NCBI GenBank assembly: GCA_963675925.2
Contig: CAXXIB010000004.1
Location: forward strand, 868,001 to 932,000
DNA length: 64,000 nucleotides
DNA from: CAXXOK01 sp963675925
Lineage (GTDB): Bacteria > Bacillota > Clostridia > Christensenellales > Aristaeellaceae
Direction of reading: 5' to 3'
The position numbers were made by a program, and so were the translations under genes. Shown here piece by piece: positions 1 to 8,431 of this stretch; within the stretch, counting starts at the first letter, position 1, and the number at the start of each line of letters is the position of its first letter. The notes beneath the pieces are model-generated. The model had not been told where the DNA came from and searched no databases. It saw only the letters and a program-made list of their open reading frames with translations.

Positions 1-1
1 T

Positions 2-1240
2 GGCGCGGTGGGCCTGTCCTTCCCGCTGATTATGCTCATCTTTGGCATGTTCATCGGCGTTTCGACCGGTGCTGGTATTACCGTATCGCAGTATTTCGGG
101 GCCAAGAACCGCTTGATGCTCAACAAAGCCGTGGGCACCATCATTATGCTGGCGTTTTGGGCCGGGACTGCGTGCACGCTGCTGGGAACCGTAATCGCCC
201 GGCCACTGCTGAAACTACTGAATTCCCCGCCGGAAATGATGGACATGGCGGTCAGCTACCTGACGATTTACTTCGGCGGGGTAATCTCGCTGGTGTATTT
301 CAACATCCTAAGCGGCGTGTTGCGCGGCATGGGCGACAGCGTATCCCCGCTGATTTACCTGATGGTCGCATCGTTGGTCAATATTGCGCTGGATATACTG
401 TTTGTCACCCAGTTTGGCATGACCACCGACGGCGTAGCGCTGGCGACGGTCATTGCACAAACCCTGGCGGCAGCGCTGGCGTTTCGCAAGCTGCGGCGGA
501 TGAAAAACGTCGTTGATGTAGACCGCTCCACGGTGAAGATGGAAAAAAGCATCGCGGGGAAGATTATCAAGCTGGGCGCACCGCTGGGCGCAATGCAGAT
601 GGTGTTTTCCATGCAGGCGGTGCTGGTACAGGCGCTGATGAACTCCATGGGGCCCATGGTGATTACCACTTTAACGGCGGTGATGCGCGTGGACGGGTTC
701 ATCATGATGCCAAACTTCACCTTTGCGGCGGCATCCACAACCTTTACCGCGCAAAACTTCGGCGCTAAAAAGCTGGACCGTATCCGCCAGGGGCAAAAGG
801 CCACGCTAAAGGTGGCACTGGTATCGTCGCTGTTTCTGGTGACCTGCATTTTGCTATTCGGGCGGCAGCTGATGACCGTGTTTACCTCCACCGAGGCGGT
901 TATTGCGCTTGGCGCACGCTTCCTGCGCATACTGGCGGCCGGCTATGTGGCGTTTGCCATTTTGCAAACGCTGGTCGGTGTCATGAACGGCATGAGCCAA
1001 ACGACCATCCCGATGATTTTGTCCATCATCTCCACAATGGTCGTCCGCCTGCCGCTTGCATACCTGATTGCGCATCTGACGCAGTCGGTTACCTGGCCAA
1101 ACGGCAACCCGGACGCGATCTATATCAGCCTGCTGATCAGCTGGGTGTTCAACGCCACGGCGATCGCAGCCATCTTCCGATGGGGTAAATGGCGCAAGAG
1201 GGCTGAAAGTAAACTCTTATCCGAGGGGGTACGAACATGA
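2..1240 (+). CDS. MATE family efflux transporter, 5' end outside window
   Basis: Multidrug and toxic compound extrusion type transporter, an inner-membrane cation/drug antiporter. The frame is open from the first bases, so the N-terminus lies upstream; about 412 codons are present. The residues form about ten hydrophobic segments in two repeated halves, with the conserved G-rich first-helix region near the window start (MFIGVSTGAG) and a matching segment in the second half (QAVLVQALMNSMG). The stop overlaps the argS start as ATGA, so the two are translationally coupled. The substrate cannot be read from sequence. Family assignment is firm; the cellular role is inferred. Confidence 0.9.
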   Translation, partial: GAVGLSFPLIMLIFGMFIGVSTGAGITVSQYFGAKNRLMLNKAVGTIIMLAFWAGTACTLLGTVIARPLLKLLNSPPEMMDMAVSYLTIYFGGVISLVYFNILSGVLRGMGDSVSPLIYLMVASLVNIALDILFVTQFGMTTDGVALATVIAQTLAAALAFRKLRRMKNVVDVDRSTVKMEKSIAGKIIKLGAPLGAMQMVFSMQAVLVQALMNSMGPMVITTLTAVMRVDGFIMMPNFTFAAASTTFTAQNFGAKKLDRIRQGQKATLKVALVSSLFLVTCILLFGRQLMTVFTSTEAVIALGARFLRILAAGYVAFAILQTLVGVMNGMSQTTIPMILSIISTMVVRLPLAYLIAHLTQSVTWPNGNPDAIYISLLISWVFNATAIAAIFRWGKWRKRAESKLLSEGVRT

Positions 1241-2967
1241 ATGAGATTAAATTGGAACTCGCCGCGCTGATCAGCGATGCGGTCAAGCAGCGCTTTGACA
1301 CCGAACTAAGCGCGCAAACACTGGAAGGGTACCTGGAGGTGCCGCCCGAAAAGACGATGGGCGACTACGCCTTTCCGTGCTTTCGCCTAAGCCGCGAGCT
1401 AAAGCTTGGACCGCCGCAGATTGCTGCCGCGCTGGCTGAAGTTATCAACGCACCTGGCTTTTCCACCGCCAAGCAGATGGGCGGCTATCTGAACTTTTAT
1501 TTGAACCGCGCGCAGGTCGCCCGCCGCACCATCGAGGCGGTACTCGCCGGCCAGTACGGCGCGTCGGATATCGGCAACGGTAAAACTGTGTGTATCGACT
1601 ATTCGTCCATCAACATTGCCAAGCGCTTTCATATCGGCCATCTGTCCACGACTATGATCGGCCATAGTTTGAAGCGTATTTTTGATTATCTGGGCTACAC
1701 AACCGTGGGCATTAACCACCTGGGCGACTGGGGGACGCAGTTCGGCAAGCTGATTTCCGCTTACAAACGCTGGGGAACCAAGGAACAGGTTGAGGCCGAG
1801 GGCGTGGAAGCGCTGACCAAGCTGTATGTCCGCTTTCACGAGGAATCCGCCAAAGAGGTGGACGAGCAGGGCACCCACACCCTGGAGGATGAGGGCCGCA
1901 TGTACTTCAAAGCCATTGAAGACGGCGACGAGGAAGCCCTGAACATCTTCAACTGGTTTAAGCAGGTCACCCTGCGCGACTGCGAAAAAACCTACAACAT
2001 GCTTGGCGTAAGCTTCGACAGCTACAACGGCGAGGCGTTTTATAACGATAAAATGCAGCGCGTGATTGATACGCTCAAGGATAAGGGTTTGTTGTCCGTG
2101 TCCGAGGGCGCCAGCGTGGTGGATCTGGAAGACGAGGGTATGCCGCCCTGCCTGATCCTGAAAAAAGACGGCGCAACCCTGTACGCTACGCGCGATCTGG
2201 CTGCGGCCATGTACCGCGCTGATACCTATCACTTTGATAAATGCCTGTACGTGGTTGCCTACCAACAGGACTTGCACTTCCGCCAGGTGTTTGAAGTACT
2301 CAAAAAGATGGGCTATGCCTGGGCGGACAACATGGTGCATGTGTCCTTTGGCATGGTCAGTTACGAAGGGCAAACCCTGTCCACCCGTAAAGGGCATATC
2401 GTATATCTGGACGACCTGCTGAAACAGGCGCAGGAAAAGGCTTTGAAAATCATTGAAGAGAAAAGCCCGGGCCTGGAAAACAAGCAGGAAGTCGCCCGGC
2501 AGGTTGGCGTTGGCGCGGTGATCTATACCGATTTGCAAAATAATCGCATTAAAGATATCGACTTTTGGTGGAACCGCGCCCTGAACTTTGACGGCGAAAG
2601 CGGCCCCTATGTGCAGTATACCCACGCGCGCTGCTGCTCGGTGCTGCGCAAGGCCGATGCCGCCGGGGTAAACGACGCAGCTGCGGATTACGCTTCGCTG
2701 GCTGACGATTCCGCCGGTGAGCTGATCGCCCTGCTTTCCCGCTTCCCCGAAGCCGTGTACGACGCAGCCGCCAAGTATGAACCGTCCATGGTCACCCGCG
2801 CCGTGACCGATATCGCCCAGGCCTATAACCGCTTTTACTACGATAACCGCATTCTGGACGAAAATCCCGCCGTGCGTGCCGCGCGCGTGCTGCTGACCCG
2901 TGCCACCCGCGATGTGCTCAAGCAGGGCATGTACCTGATCGGTATGGAAGCCCCGGAACAAATGTAG
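1237..2967 (+). CDS. argS: Arginyl-tRNA synthetase
   Basis: Class I aminoacyl-tRNA synthetase charging tRNA-Arg in the cytoplasm. At 576 residues it has the usual length. An N-terminal ArgRS additional domain (about residues 5-90) precedes the Rossmann core with HIGH at 132-135 (FHIGHLST). The KMSKS-equivalent loop reads LSTRKG near residue 380, followed by a C-terminal DALR anticodon-binding domain ending with an aromatic-rich FYYDNRIL stretch. The ATG overlaps the MATE stop by four bases. Coupling of a housekeeping synthetase to a drug exporter is uncommon, but nothing in the protein itself is odd. Confidence 0.97.
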   Translation: MNEIKLELAALISDAVKQRFDTELSAQTLEGYLEVPPEKTMGDYAFPCFRLSRELKLGPPQIAAALAEVINAPGFSTAKQMGGYLNFYLNRAQVARRTIEAVLAGQYGASDIGNGKTVCIDYSSINIAKRFHIGHLSTTMIGHSLKRIFDYLGYTTVGINHLGDWGTQFGKLISAYKRWGTKEQVEAEGVEALTKLYVRFHEESAKEVDEQGTHTLEDEGRMYFKAIEDGDEEALNIFNWFKQVTLRDCEKTYNMLGVSFDSYNGEAFYNDKMQRVIDTLKDKGLLSVSEGASVVDLEDEGMPPCLILKKDGATLYATRDLAAAMYRADTYHFDKCLYVVAYQQDLHFRQVFEVLKKMGYAWADNMVHVSFGMVSYEGQTLSTRKGHIVYLDDLLKQAQEKALKIIEEKSPGLENKQEVARQVGVGAVIYTDLQNNRIKDIDFWWNRALNFDGESGPYVQYTHARCCSVLRKADAAGVNDAAADYASLADDSAGELIALLSRFPEAVYDAAAKYEPSMVTRAVTDIAQAYNRFYYDNRILDENPAVRAARVLLTRATRDVLKQGMYLIGMEAPEQM

Positions 2968-3077
2968 CTAGAATAGAAGGACAACGCCATCTCGGCGCGG
3001 TCTTCAATATGCTTAAGCGCTTGGCATTCAACCGTATTGGCCTTTAATTTGCATTGTGCAAAGATTGGAATCTTGTC

Positions 3078-4088
3078 ATGGATAGAATCGAAAGTTTAAA
3101 AAACCCGCGCGTCAAGGCGGCGCGGGCCTTGCATACCGTAAAAGGCAGGGATGAAAGCGGCTTGTTTTTATGCGAAGGCGAGCATATGGTGCAGGAGGCC
3201 GTGAAGGCCGCGGCGATGAAAAGTGCCGTGGGCACCGCCTTTGCGCTCAGTGCAGCCTTTGCCGTAGATACCCTGTTTGTGGAGGATGCGCAGCAGGAAA
3301 AATACCGGGATTTGATCGAGGAAGCCCATACGGACAACGTATTCCTGGTCCCGCAGCACGTGCTGGCGGCACTCTCCACCGTGAAATCGCCCCAGGGAAT
3401 TGTCGCGGTGGTCCGGCTGCAAATTCCACAGCTTGAACAGCGGGATGATCTGGGCGTGCCAGGCATATCGCCCGCTGCCTTTGGTATTCACCCGGCAGAC
3501 CCGGCGGAGTCTACCGATTACCTGTTTGACGAGCTGGTTTCACCCCTGCTCACCGAGCAAGAACCGCGTAAGCCCATTGAAGCGGATGCATCGGAGGATG
3601 ACGATGCGCTGGATGCGGCCATGTCCCCGTCCATTCTGGGAGATAAGCTGGTGCTGATGGAAGCCGTGCAGGATCCCGGCAATGTCGGTACCATTTTGCG
3701 CACCATGGACGCGGCAGGCTTTGACGGAGCGATTTTGTCCACAGGCTGCGCCGATCCATTTTCACCCAAGGCCCTGCGGGCCACCATGGGGTCTATTTTC
3801 CGGGTGCCGACGCTGCAAACCTCGTCGGCCACGCAGGCGGCTCAAACCCTGAAAGCCGAAGGGTACGCAGTGATTGCTGCCGCCCTACACGGGGAAGACT
3901 TCTTCCAGCGCGGGCCCCTGCCCGATAAAATCTGCCTGATCATCGGCAACGAGGGCGCAGGCATCTCCCCGCAAACGCTGGCACAGGCCTCCCATACCTA
4001 TAGCCTGCCCATGCGCGGGGGCGCGGAAAGCCTGAACGCTGCTGCCGCCGCCGCCATTATGCTGTATGATTTGGCCCACAGGGGATAG
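3078..4088 (+). CDS. TrmH/SpoU family RNA 2'-O-methyltransferase
   Basis: SPOUT-class methyltransferase that would transfer a methyl group from SAM to a ribose 2'-OH in rRNA or tRNA. The N-terminal part (about 1-110) resembles the SpoU substrate-binding domain. The C-terminal SPOUT core carries motif 1 (DPGNVGTILRTMDAAG), motif 2 (IIGNEGAGIS) and motif 3 (LPMRGGAESLNAAAAAAI), all intact. The start is taken at the ATG at 3078, where the homologous sequence begins (MDRIESLKNPR), rather than 24 bases upstream. Between the two domains lies an unusual acidic insert of about 70 residues (around 3426-3645), not typical of the family. A strong terminator follows. Target site unknown. Confidence 0.88.
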   Translation: MDRIESLKNPRVKAARALHTVKGRDESGLFLCEGEHMVQEAVKAAAMKSAVGTAFALSAAFAVDTLFVEDAQQEKYRDLIEEAHTDNVFLVPQHVLAALSTVKSPQGIVAVVRLQIPQLEQRDDLGVPGISPAAFGIHPADPAESTDYLFDELVSPLLTEQEPRKPIEADASEDDDALDAAMSPSILGDKLVLMEAVQDPGNVGTILRTMDAAGFDGAILSTGCADPFSPKALRATMGSIFRVPTLQTSSATQAAQTLKAEGYAVIAAALHGEDFFQRGPLPDKICLIIGNEGAGISPQTLAQASHTYSLPMRGGAESLNAAAAAAIMLYDLAHRG

Positions 4089-4123
4089 CATGCTGAGCAC
4101 TGCGATACAAACCGAAAAAATAC

Positions 4124-4154
4124 AAGGTTCATTCATTTTGACTGAACCTTTTTT
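4124..4154 (+). terminator. Rho-independent terminator after the TrmH gene
   Basis: Arms AAGGTTCA (4124-4131) and TGAACCTT (4143-4150) are perfect complements separated by 11 bases and followed by a T run to 4154. Confidence 0.85.
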
Positions 4155-4182
4155 GTGAATGGGGAATAAAGTATGGTACACT
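4153..4182 (+). promoter_or_regulatory. Possible promoter of the diguanylate cyclase gene
   Basis: TTGTGA (4153-4158) and TACACT (4177-4182) are 18 bases apart, directly after the terminator and upstream of the start at 4225. The match to sigma-A consensus is moderate. Confidence 0.4.
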
Positions 4183-4224
4183 TTAGAGGACTGGGGGGAA
4201 CCCCATAGCAAGGGAGTTTGAACC

Positions 4225-5388
4225 ATGCAGCACGTGCTATATATCGAAATCAGTGCCGTTGGAATCTGCCTTTTACTGATCATACTGCTCAAGCAGCATG
4301 CTGAGGTCGGCAATTCCATCATGAAACGGCAGTTCAACTACTTAATTTACGCAACCCTCGCCATGCTGGTCGTGGATACGGCTTGCTGGACCTTAGACGG
4401 CGCAACATTCCCCGGTGCGTATGGGCTGAAACTCACCGCCGAATCCGTTTATTACGTTTTCAATGTTTTGATTCCATACCTGTGGCTGATGTTTGTGGAG
4501 GTTGCCGTCAGCAAGGAAACAAAGAGCACCTATCGCCGGTTGAAATGGCTGTCGATTCCTATGTTTTTGCTGTTTGCGCTGATTGTTGCCAATGTGTTTA
4601 CCGGCACGCTGTTCATTATTGATGAGCAGAACGTATACCACCGCAATACCGGGGTTTACGCAGTCCTGCTTGTGGTGTATGGCTACCTGATTTACACCGC
4701 GACACTGGCCATACAGGCGGCACGCCGCGCCAGCTGGAAGGAAGACAAGCGCCGGCACTACGCCCTGGCCGTAGCAGTGATTCTACCCGGTCTCGCCGGG
4801 ATTATCCAGGCGTTCCTCTATGGCATTGCGGTGATTTGGGTATTTACGGCGATTTCCATTATGATGATGTATATTGACTCGCTAAACCACCAGATTTCCG
4901 CCGATCCACTCACCGGCATCAACAATCGCCGGGAGCTTAGCCGCTATATCCTGCGGGAAACGCGGGATCAGTCCTCCCAAGGTCTGCTGGCGTTGATTAT
5001 GATGGATGTGGACAACTTTAAACAGGTGAACGACGTGTTTGGACACTATCAGGGCGACATGGTGCTGGTAAATGTAGCGGACATCCTGAAAAGCGCTTGT
5101 AAAAGAACCACGGCCTTCCTGGCGCGCTATGGCGGGGACGAGTTTTGCATCGTCTATCCGGCAGAAAACCTGCGGGAAGTGGAAAGCTTGATTGCCAAAA
5201 TTCTACGCAAAACCGCCAAATGGAATACCAATACGGAAAATCCCTTAAAAATCGGACTCAGCATCGGGTATTCCACCTGGCGCTTTAACCAGGGCGATAG
5301 CGTGGACGCGTTTTACCGCCGCGCGGATGAAGAAATGTACCGTGTAAAAAGCGAGAAGAAAAAAGCAGCCAGCGCAAGAGGAGTATAA
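4225..5388 (+). CDS. Membrane-anchored diguanylate cyclase (7TM-GGDEF)
   Basis: Makes cyclic di-GMP from two GTP. The first 215 residues form about seven hydrophobic helices, a membrane sensor of unknown ligand. The GGDEF domain follows, with an intact GGDEF motif near residue 303 (RYGGDEFCIVYP) and the upstream DVDNFKQVND metal/substrate region. The inhibitory I-site is not seen: the residues before GGDEF read RTTA instead of RxxD, so product feedback is probably weak or absent. GGGAG lies upstream of the ATG. The next gene, a LigT-like phosphoesterase, starts two bases after the stop, so they form an operon. Confidence 0.92.
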   Translation: MQHVLYIEISAVGICLLLIILLKQHAEVGNSIMKRQFNYLIYATLAMLVVDTACWTLDGATFPGAYGLKLTAESVYYVFNVLIPYLWLMFVEVAVSKETKSTYRRLKWLSIPMFLLFALIVANVFTGTLFIIDEQNVYHRNTGVYAVLLVVYGYLIYTATLAIQAARRASWKEDKRRHYALAVAVILPGLAGIIQAFLYGIAVIWVFTAISIMMMYIDSLNHQISADPLTGINNRRELSRYILRETRDQSSQGLLALIMMDVDNFKQVNDVFGHYQGDMVLVNVADILKSACKRTTAFLARYGGDEFCIVYPAENLREVESLIAKILRKTAKWNTNTENPLKIGLSIGYSTWRFNQGDSVDAFYRRADEEMYRVKSEKKKAASARGV

Positions 5389-5390
5389 AC

Positions 5391-5897
5391 TTGGAAGATA
5401 GACACTTGTACGTCGTTGCGCAGTTTGATGCGCAAACCGACCAGAAGCTCAAACAGCTGTACCAAACCCTGGCGCAGGAGGGCTTTATCGGCACCCAAAC
5501 CAAGGACATCCCCTACCACATCACCCTGGGCACGTTCGAAGTGGAGGACGAGGTAGAGGTCATCCGCCGCGTGCATAAAACAACACAGGCCATGCCCGCG
5601 TTTACCATGCGCATGGCCTACATCGGCCTGTTTGGGCTGAATGTGCTGTTTGCGGCACCGGCGGTCAAGTGCGAGCTGATTCACCTGCGGCAGTGGATTG
5701 TGCCTGGCGGCGGCACCGCCGAGGAGTTCCCCTGGGTGGCACATACCACGCTTCTCATGGATGAGCCGGACACCATCCACCGCGCCATTCCCGTAGTGAC
5801 CAAACATTTTCAGCCCTTCCGCGCAACCGTGGAGAGCGTTGGCGTGTATGAATATTTTCCCGAACGCAAAATCGGCGTGTATCCGCTGAAAGCATGA
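5391..5897 (+). CDS. LigT-like 2H phosphoesterase (2'-5' RNA ligase family)
   Basis: Small cytosolic 2H-superfamily enzyme of 168 residues. Both signature HxT motifs are present: HITLGTF (about residues 40-46) and HTTLLMD (about 119-125), which together form the catalytic pair that opens or closes 2',3'- or 2',5'-cyclic phosphates. The start is TTG, supported by AGAGGAG seven bases upstream; no ATG fits. It sits two bases after the diguanylate cyclase stop. A role in hydrolysing a nucleotide second messenger or an RNA end is possible; the substrate cannot be told. Confidence 0.8.
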   Translation: MEDRHLYVVAQFDAQTDQKLKQLYQTLAQEGFIGTQTKDIPYHITLGTFEVEDEVEVIRRVHKTTQAMPAFTMRMAYIGLFGLNVLFAAPAVKCELIHLRQWIVPGGGTAEEFPWVAHTTLLMDEPDTIHRAIPVVTKHFQPFRATVESVGVYEYFPERKIGVYPLKA

Positions 5898-6010
5898 CAA
5901 ACCCTTGGGTTTGCCATGAAAAATATTTCCGAGAAGAATATTGACTATTTCAACAGGGAAAAGTTTGCAAATAAGTCATGCTATTTGAATGGAAATATAG
6001 CAAGTGGTAT

Positions 6011-6334
6011 TTATAGAAAATCATCCCGCTGGGGAGAAAATACATCGATTAAGGTGCCTTCGACCGTGCATACACAGCCGTGCACCTCGTTGCGTTCAAA
6101 GGCCAGGGTATCGCCGGTGGATACGGTGTGGTTTTCGCTGTCACCGGTAAAGACAAAGGTGCCGGACTCCACATAGGTACACTGCATGTGCGGGTGGCTG
6201 TGGGGCGCGCCGACGCTGCCTTTTTCAAACGAAACGGCCACGACCATGCCTTCGCTGGTGTGTGCCAGCACCCGGCGCTTGACGCCGCCGCCGAGATCTG
6301 TCCATGGGGTTTTCTCCGAACTTACGACCTTCAC
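6011..6334 (-). CDS. Small cupin-domain protein
   Basis: Single-domain cupin of 107 residues, a beta-barrel that usually holds a metal. The first cupin motif is visible as SHPHMQCTYVESGTF, with candidate metal ligands H, H and E, and the second as EVHGCVCTVEGTLIDVF. GTG at 6334 is chosen as start because GAGG sits eight bases before it; GTG at 6343 is also in frame. It diverges from ahcY across about 80 bases, so both genes share a control region. Function unknown; such cupins often bind small ligands or act in sugar or sulfur metabolism. Confidence 0.75.
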   Translation of the reverse strand: MKVVSSEKTPWTDLGGGVKRRVLAHTSEGMVVAVSFEKGSVGAPHSHPHMQCTYVESGTFVFTGDSENHTVSTGDTLAFERNEVHGCVCTVEGTLIDVFSPQRDDFL

Positions 6335-6363
6335 TTGCAACACCTCTTCAAACTGATTACAAT
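6335..6363 (+). promoter_or_regulatory. Promoter of ahcY
   Basis: TTGCAA (6335-6340), a 17-base spacer and TACAAT (6358-6363) match sigma-A well. The start codon of ahcY lies 55 bases downstream behind GGGGAGGA. Confidence 0.65.
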
Positions 6364-6417
6364 GAATTGTACCATAGATACACCGGAGACAACAGCCGGA
6401 AATTGGGGAGGAACACG

Positions 6418-7683
6418 ATGCAATCCGTAATCAGAGATGCAGCGCTTGCGCCGCAGGGAATACAGAAAATTGAATGGGTCAAACAGCATATGCCGCTGCT
6501 GAAAGAATTGGAAGCGCGCTTTGTAAAAGAACAGCCCTTCCGGGGCCTGAAAATTGCCATGTCCGTGCATATGGAAGCCAAAACCGCGCGGCTTGCGTTG
6601 CTATTCAAGGCCGGGGGCGCACAGGTGCATGCCACAGGCTGCAATACCCTGTCCACCCAGGATGATGTAGCCGCAGGGCTGGCCGCCCAGGGTGTAAGCG
6701 TGTTTGCCTGGCACGCCGCAACCGACGCGGAGTATCACGAGCATTTGCTCAGCACCCTGTCTCTGAACCCCCATCTCGTGCTGGACGACGGAGGTGACTT
6801 GACCCAAATTCTGTGTGACGAGCGTCCCGATTTGGCAAAAGATCTGCTGGGCGGCGGCGAGGAAACGACCACCGGTGTGATGCGCCTGCGGGCGCGGGCT
6901 GAAAACGGCACGCTGGGCTTTCCGATGGTCAGCGTCAACGATGCGAAGATGAAAAGCTTTTTTGATAACCGCTATGGTACCGGCCAGTCCGTGTGGGATG
7001 GCATCGACCGCACCACCAACCTGGTCGTCGCCGGGAAAACCGTTGTGGTGGCCGGCTACGGCTGGTGCGGCAAGGGGGTCAGTATGCGGGCCAAGGGGCT
7101 GGGTGCTAAGGTGGTCATCACCGAGGTTGACCCGGTCAAGGCGGTCGAGGCCGTGATGGACGGGTTTACCGTGCTGCCGATGCATGAAGCCGTGAAAACA
7201 GGCGATATATTTGTCACCGTAACCGGCTGCAAGGACATTATCACCCCCGCCCATATCCGGGATATCAAGGAAGGCGCGGTGCTATGCAATGCCGGGCATT
7301 TCAACGTTGAAGTCGCCGTAGCGAAGCTGAAAAAAGAAGCAACGCGGATTGAGGATGTGCGAAAGAACATCGAAGCGCTGCGCTTTGATCTGCCGGATGG
7401 CAATACCAAAACCGTGTACCTGCTGGCGGAGGGCAAGCTGGTCAACCTCGCGGCGGGCGACGGCCACCCGGCGGAAATTATGGACATCAGCTTTGCGTTG
7501 CAGGTGCTGTGCATGGAGTATATCGCCAAGCACCACAGCGAGCTTAACCCCGGCGTGTACCCCGTGCCGGAGGATATCGATCAGGCCGTGGCTGCCCTGA
7601 AACTGAAAACCCTGGGCGTAGAAATCGACCGGCTCACCCCCGAGCAGGCGGCGTATATCCATTCCGAGAACGGCGGGGATTGA
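6418..7683 (+). CDS. ahcY: Adenosylhomocysteinase (S-adenosylhomocysteine hydrolase)
   Basis: Hydrolyses S-adenosylhomocysteine to adenosine and homocysteine, restoring the activated methyl cycle. The 421 residues fit the shorter bacterial/archaeal form. The NAD-binding Rossmann segment reads VVVAGYGWCGKGVS, with an acidic residue (TEVDP) ending beta-2. The substrate region includes KSFFDNRYGTGQS, and the C-terminus carries the LKLKTLGVEIDRLT family tail. The ATG at 6418 is preceded by GGGGAGGA and by a good promoter; an upstream in-frame ATG at 6304 would overlap the divergent cupin and is rejected. Probably in an operon with the CCG-domain protein 24 bases downstream. Confidence 0.96.
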   Translation: MQSVIRDAALAPQGIQKIEWVKQHMPLLKELEARFVKEQPFRGLKIAMSVHMEAKTARLALLFKAGGAQVHATGCNTLSTQDDVAAGLAAQGVSVFAWHAATDAEYHEHLLSTLSLNPHLVLDDGGDLTQILCDERPDLAKDLLGGGEETTTGVMRLRARAENGTLGFPMVSVNDAKMKSFFDNRYGTGQSVWDGIDRTTNLVVAGKTVVVAGYGWCGKGVSMRAKGLGAKVVITEVDPVKAVEAVMDGFTVLPMHEAVKTGDIFVTVTGCKDIITPAHIRDIKEGAVLCNAGHFNVEVAVAKLKKEATRIEDVRKNIEALRFDLPDGNTKTVYLLAEGKLVNLAAGDGHPAEIMDISFALQVLCMEYIAKHHSELNPGVYPVPEDIDQAVAALKLKTLGVEIDRLTPEQAAYIHSENGGD

Positions 7684-7707
7684 GCGAAAGTAGAAAGAGA
7701 GAATAGT

Positions 7708-8370
7708 ATGCCCTATGTGTATGCGCCCGGCTGTGCGCTGACGGACTATAAACCCCACCTGGCGGCAAAGGCACACGCGTTTTTATGCAAAACCCTTGGC
7801 GATATGCCCCTCTACGATACCTGCTGCCGCGTGCCCCATACCCTGGCGGACGGAACAACCGTGATTAACACCTGCCCCGGCTGCAACCGCCGCTATAAGG
7901 AAGAGCACGAGGGCATTGATACTCTGTCGCTGTGGGAAGTGCTTGCGGAGTCTGACAGCTTTCCCTTTCCCAATTACAGCGGCCTGCGTCTGGCCATTCA
8001 CGATGCGTGCCCGACGCGCACAGAGCCGGGCGTGCACGCTGCGATCCGTACGTTGCTTCAGAAAATGAACATCACGGTTGTCGAGCCGGAGTATACGCGC
8101 GAAAATCAGCGCTGCTGCGGCGACAGCGCGTATCCGGAAAAACCCATCCCGGAAATCTATGCGCAAATGAAAGCCCGTGCCGACGAAATGCCGGCGGAGG
8201 AGGTTTGCGTATACTGCGTCTCGTGCATCAAAGCCCTGGCGACCGGCGGCAAAACCCCGCGCTATCTGGTGGACCTGTTGTTTCACCAGCCGACTGACCC
8301 CAGAGCGGGCGATGATCACAGCTTTTACACGCAGCTGTGGGCCTATCAAGCCGAAACCAAGTCGGAGTAA
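7708..8370 (+). CDS. CCG-domain Fe-S (heterodisulfide reductase-like) protein
   Basis: Cysteine-rich redox protein of 220 residues related to the CCG domains of heterodisulfide reductase HdrB and GlpC/LutA. The first half has CC at 32-33 and CPGC about 20 residues later; the second has CCGDSAY and then CVYCVSC near the C-terminus, so each half keeps the CC...CxxC arrangement that binds a non-cubane [4Fe-4S] cluster in HdrB. It is soluble, without membrane segments. It follows ahcY closely, which may tie it to thiol or methyl metabolism (inference). Ends at a bidirectional terminator shared with prs. Confidence 0.8.
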   Translation: MPYVYAPGCALTDYKPHLAAKAHAFLCKTLGDMPLYDTCCRVPHTLADGTTVINTCPGCNRRYKEEHEGIDTLSLWEVLAESDSFPFPNYSGLRLAIHDACPTRTEPGVHAAIRTLLQKMNITVVEPEYTRENQRCCGDSAYPEKPIPEIYAQMKARADEMPAEEVCVYCVSCIKALATGGKTPRYLVDLLFHQPTDPRAGDDHSFYTQLWAYQAETKSE

Positions 8371-8390
8371 ATATTACCCTGCTATAAAAA

Positions 8391-8417
8391 AACCGCCCGA
8401 CAATCGTCGGGCGGTTT
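8391..8417. terminator. Bidirectional terminator between the CCG gene and prs
   Basis: Perfect 11-base arms AACCGCCCGAC (8391-8401) and GTCGGGCGGTT (8406-8416) with an AATC loop, flanked by A-rich and T-rich sequence, serve the two converging genes. Confidence 0.9.
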
Positions 8418-8431
8418 ACTTGTGTGGGTGT

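Noticed and set aside
1399..2961. 520-codon minus-strand open frame opposite argS
   Set aside because: Antisense to a complete, well-motifed argS; residues are His/Gly/Val-rich as expected from reversed GC-rich codons, and no ribosome binding site is seen.
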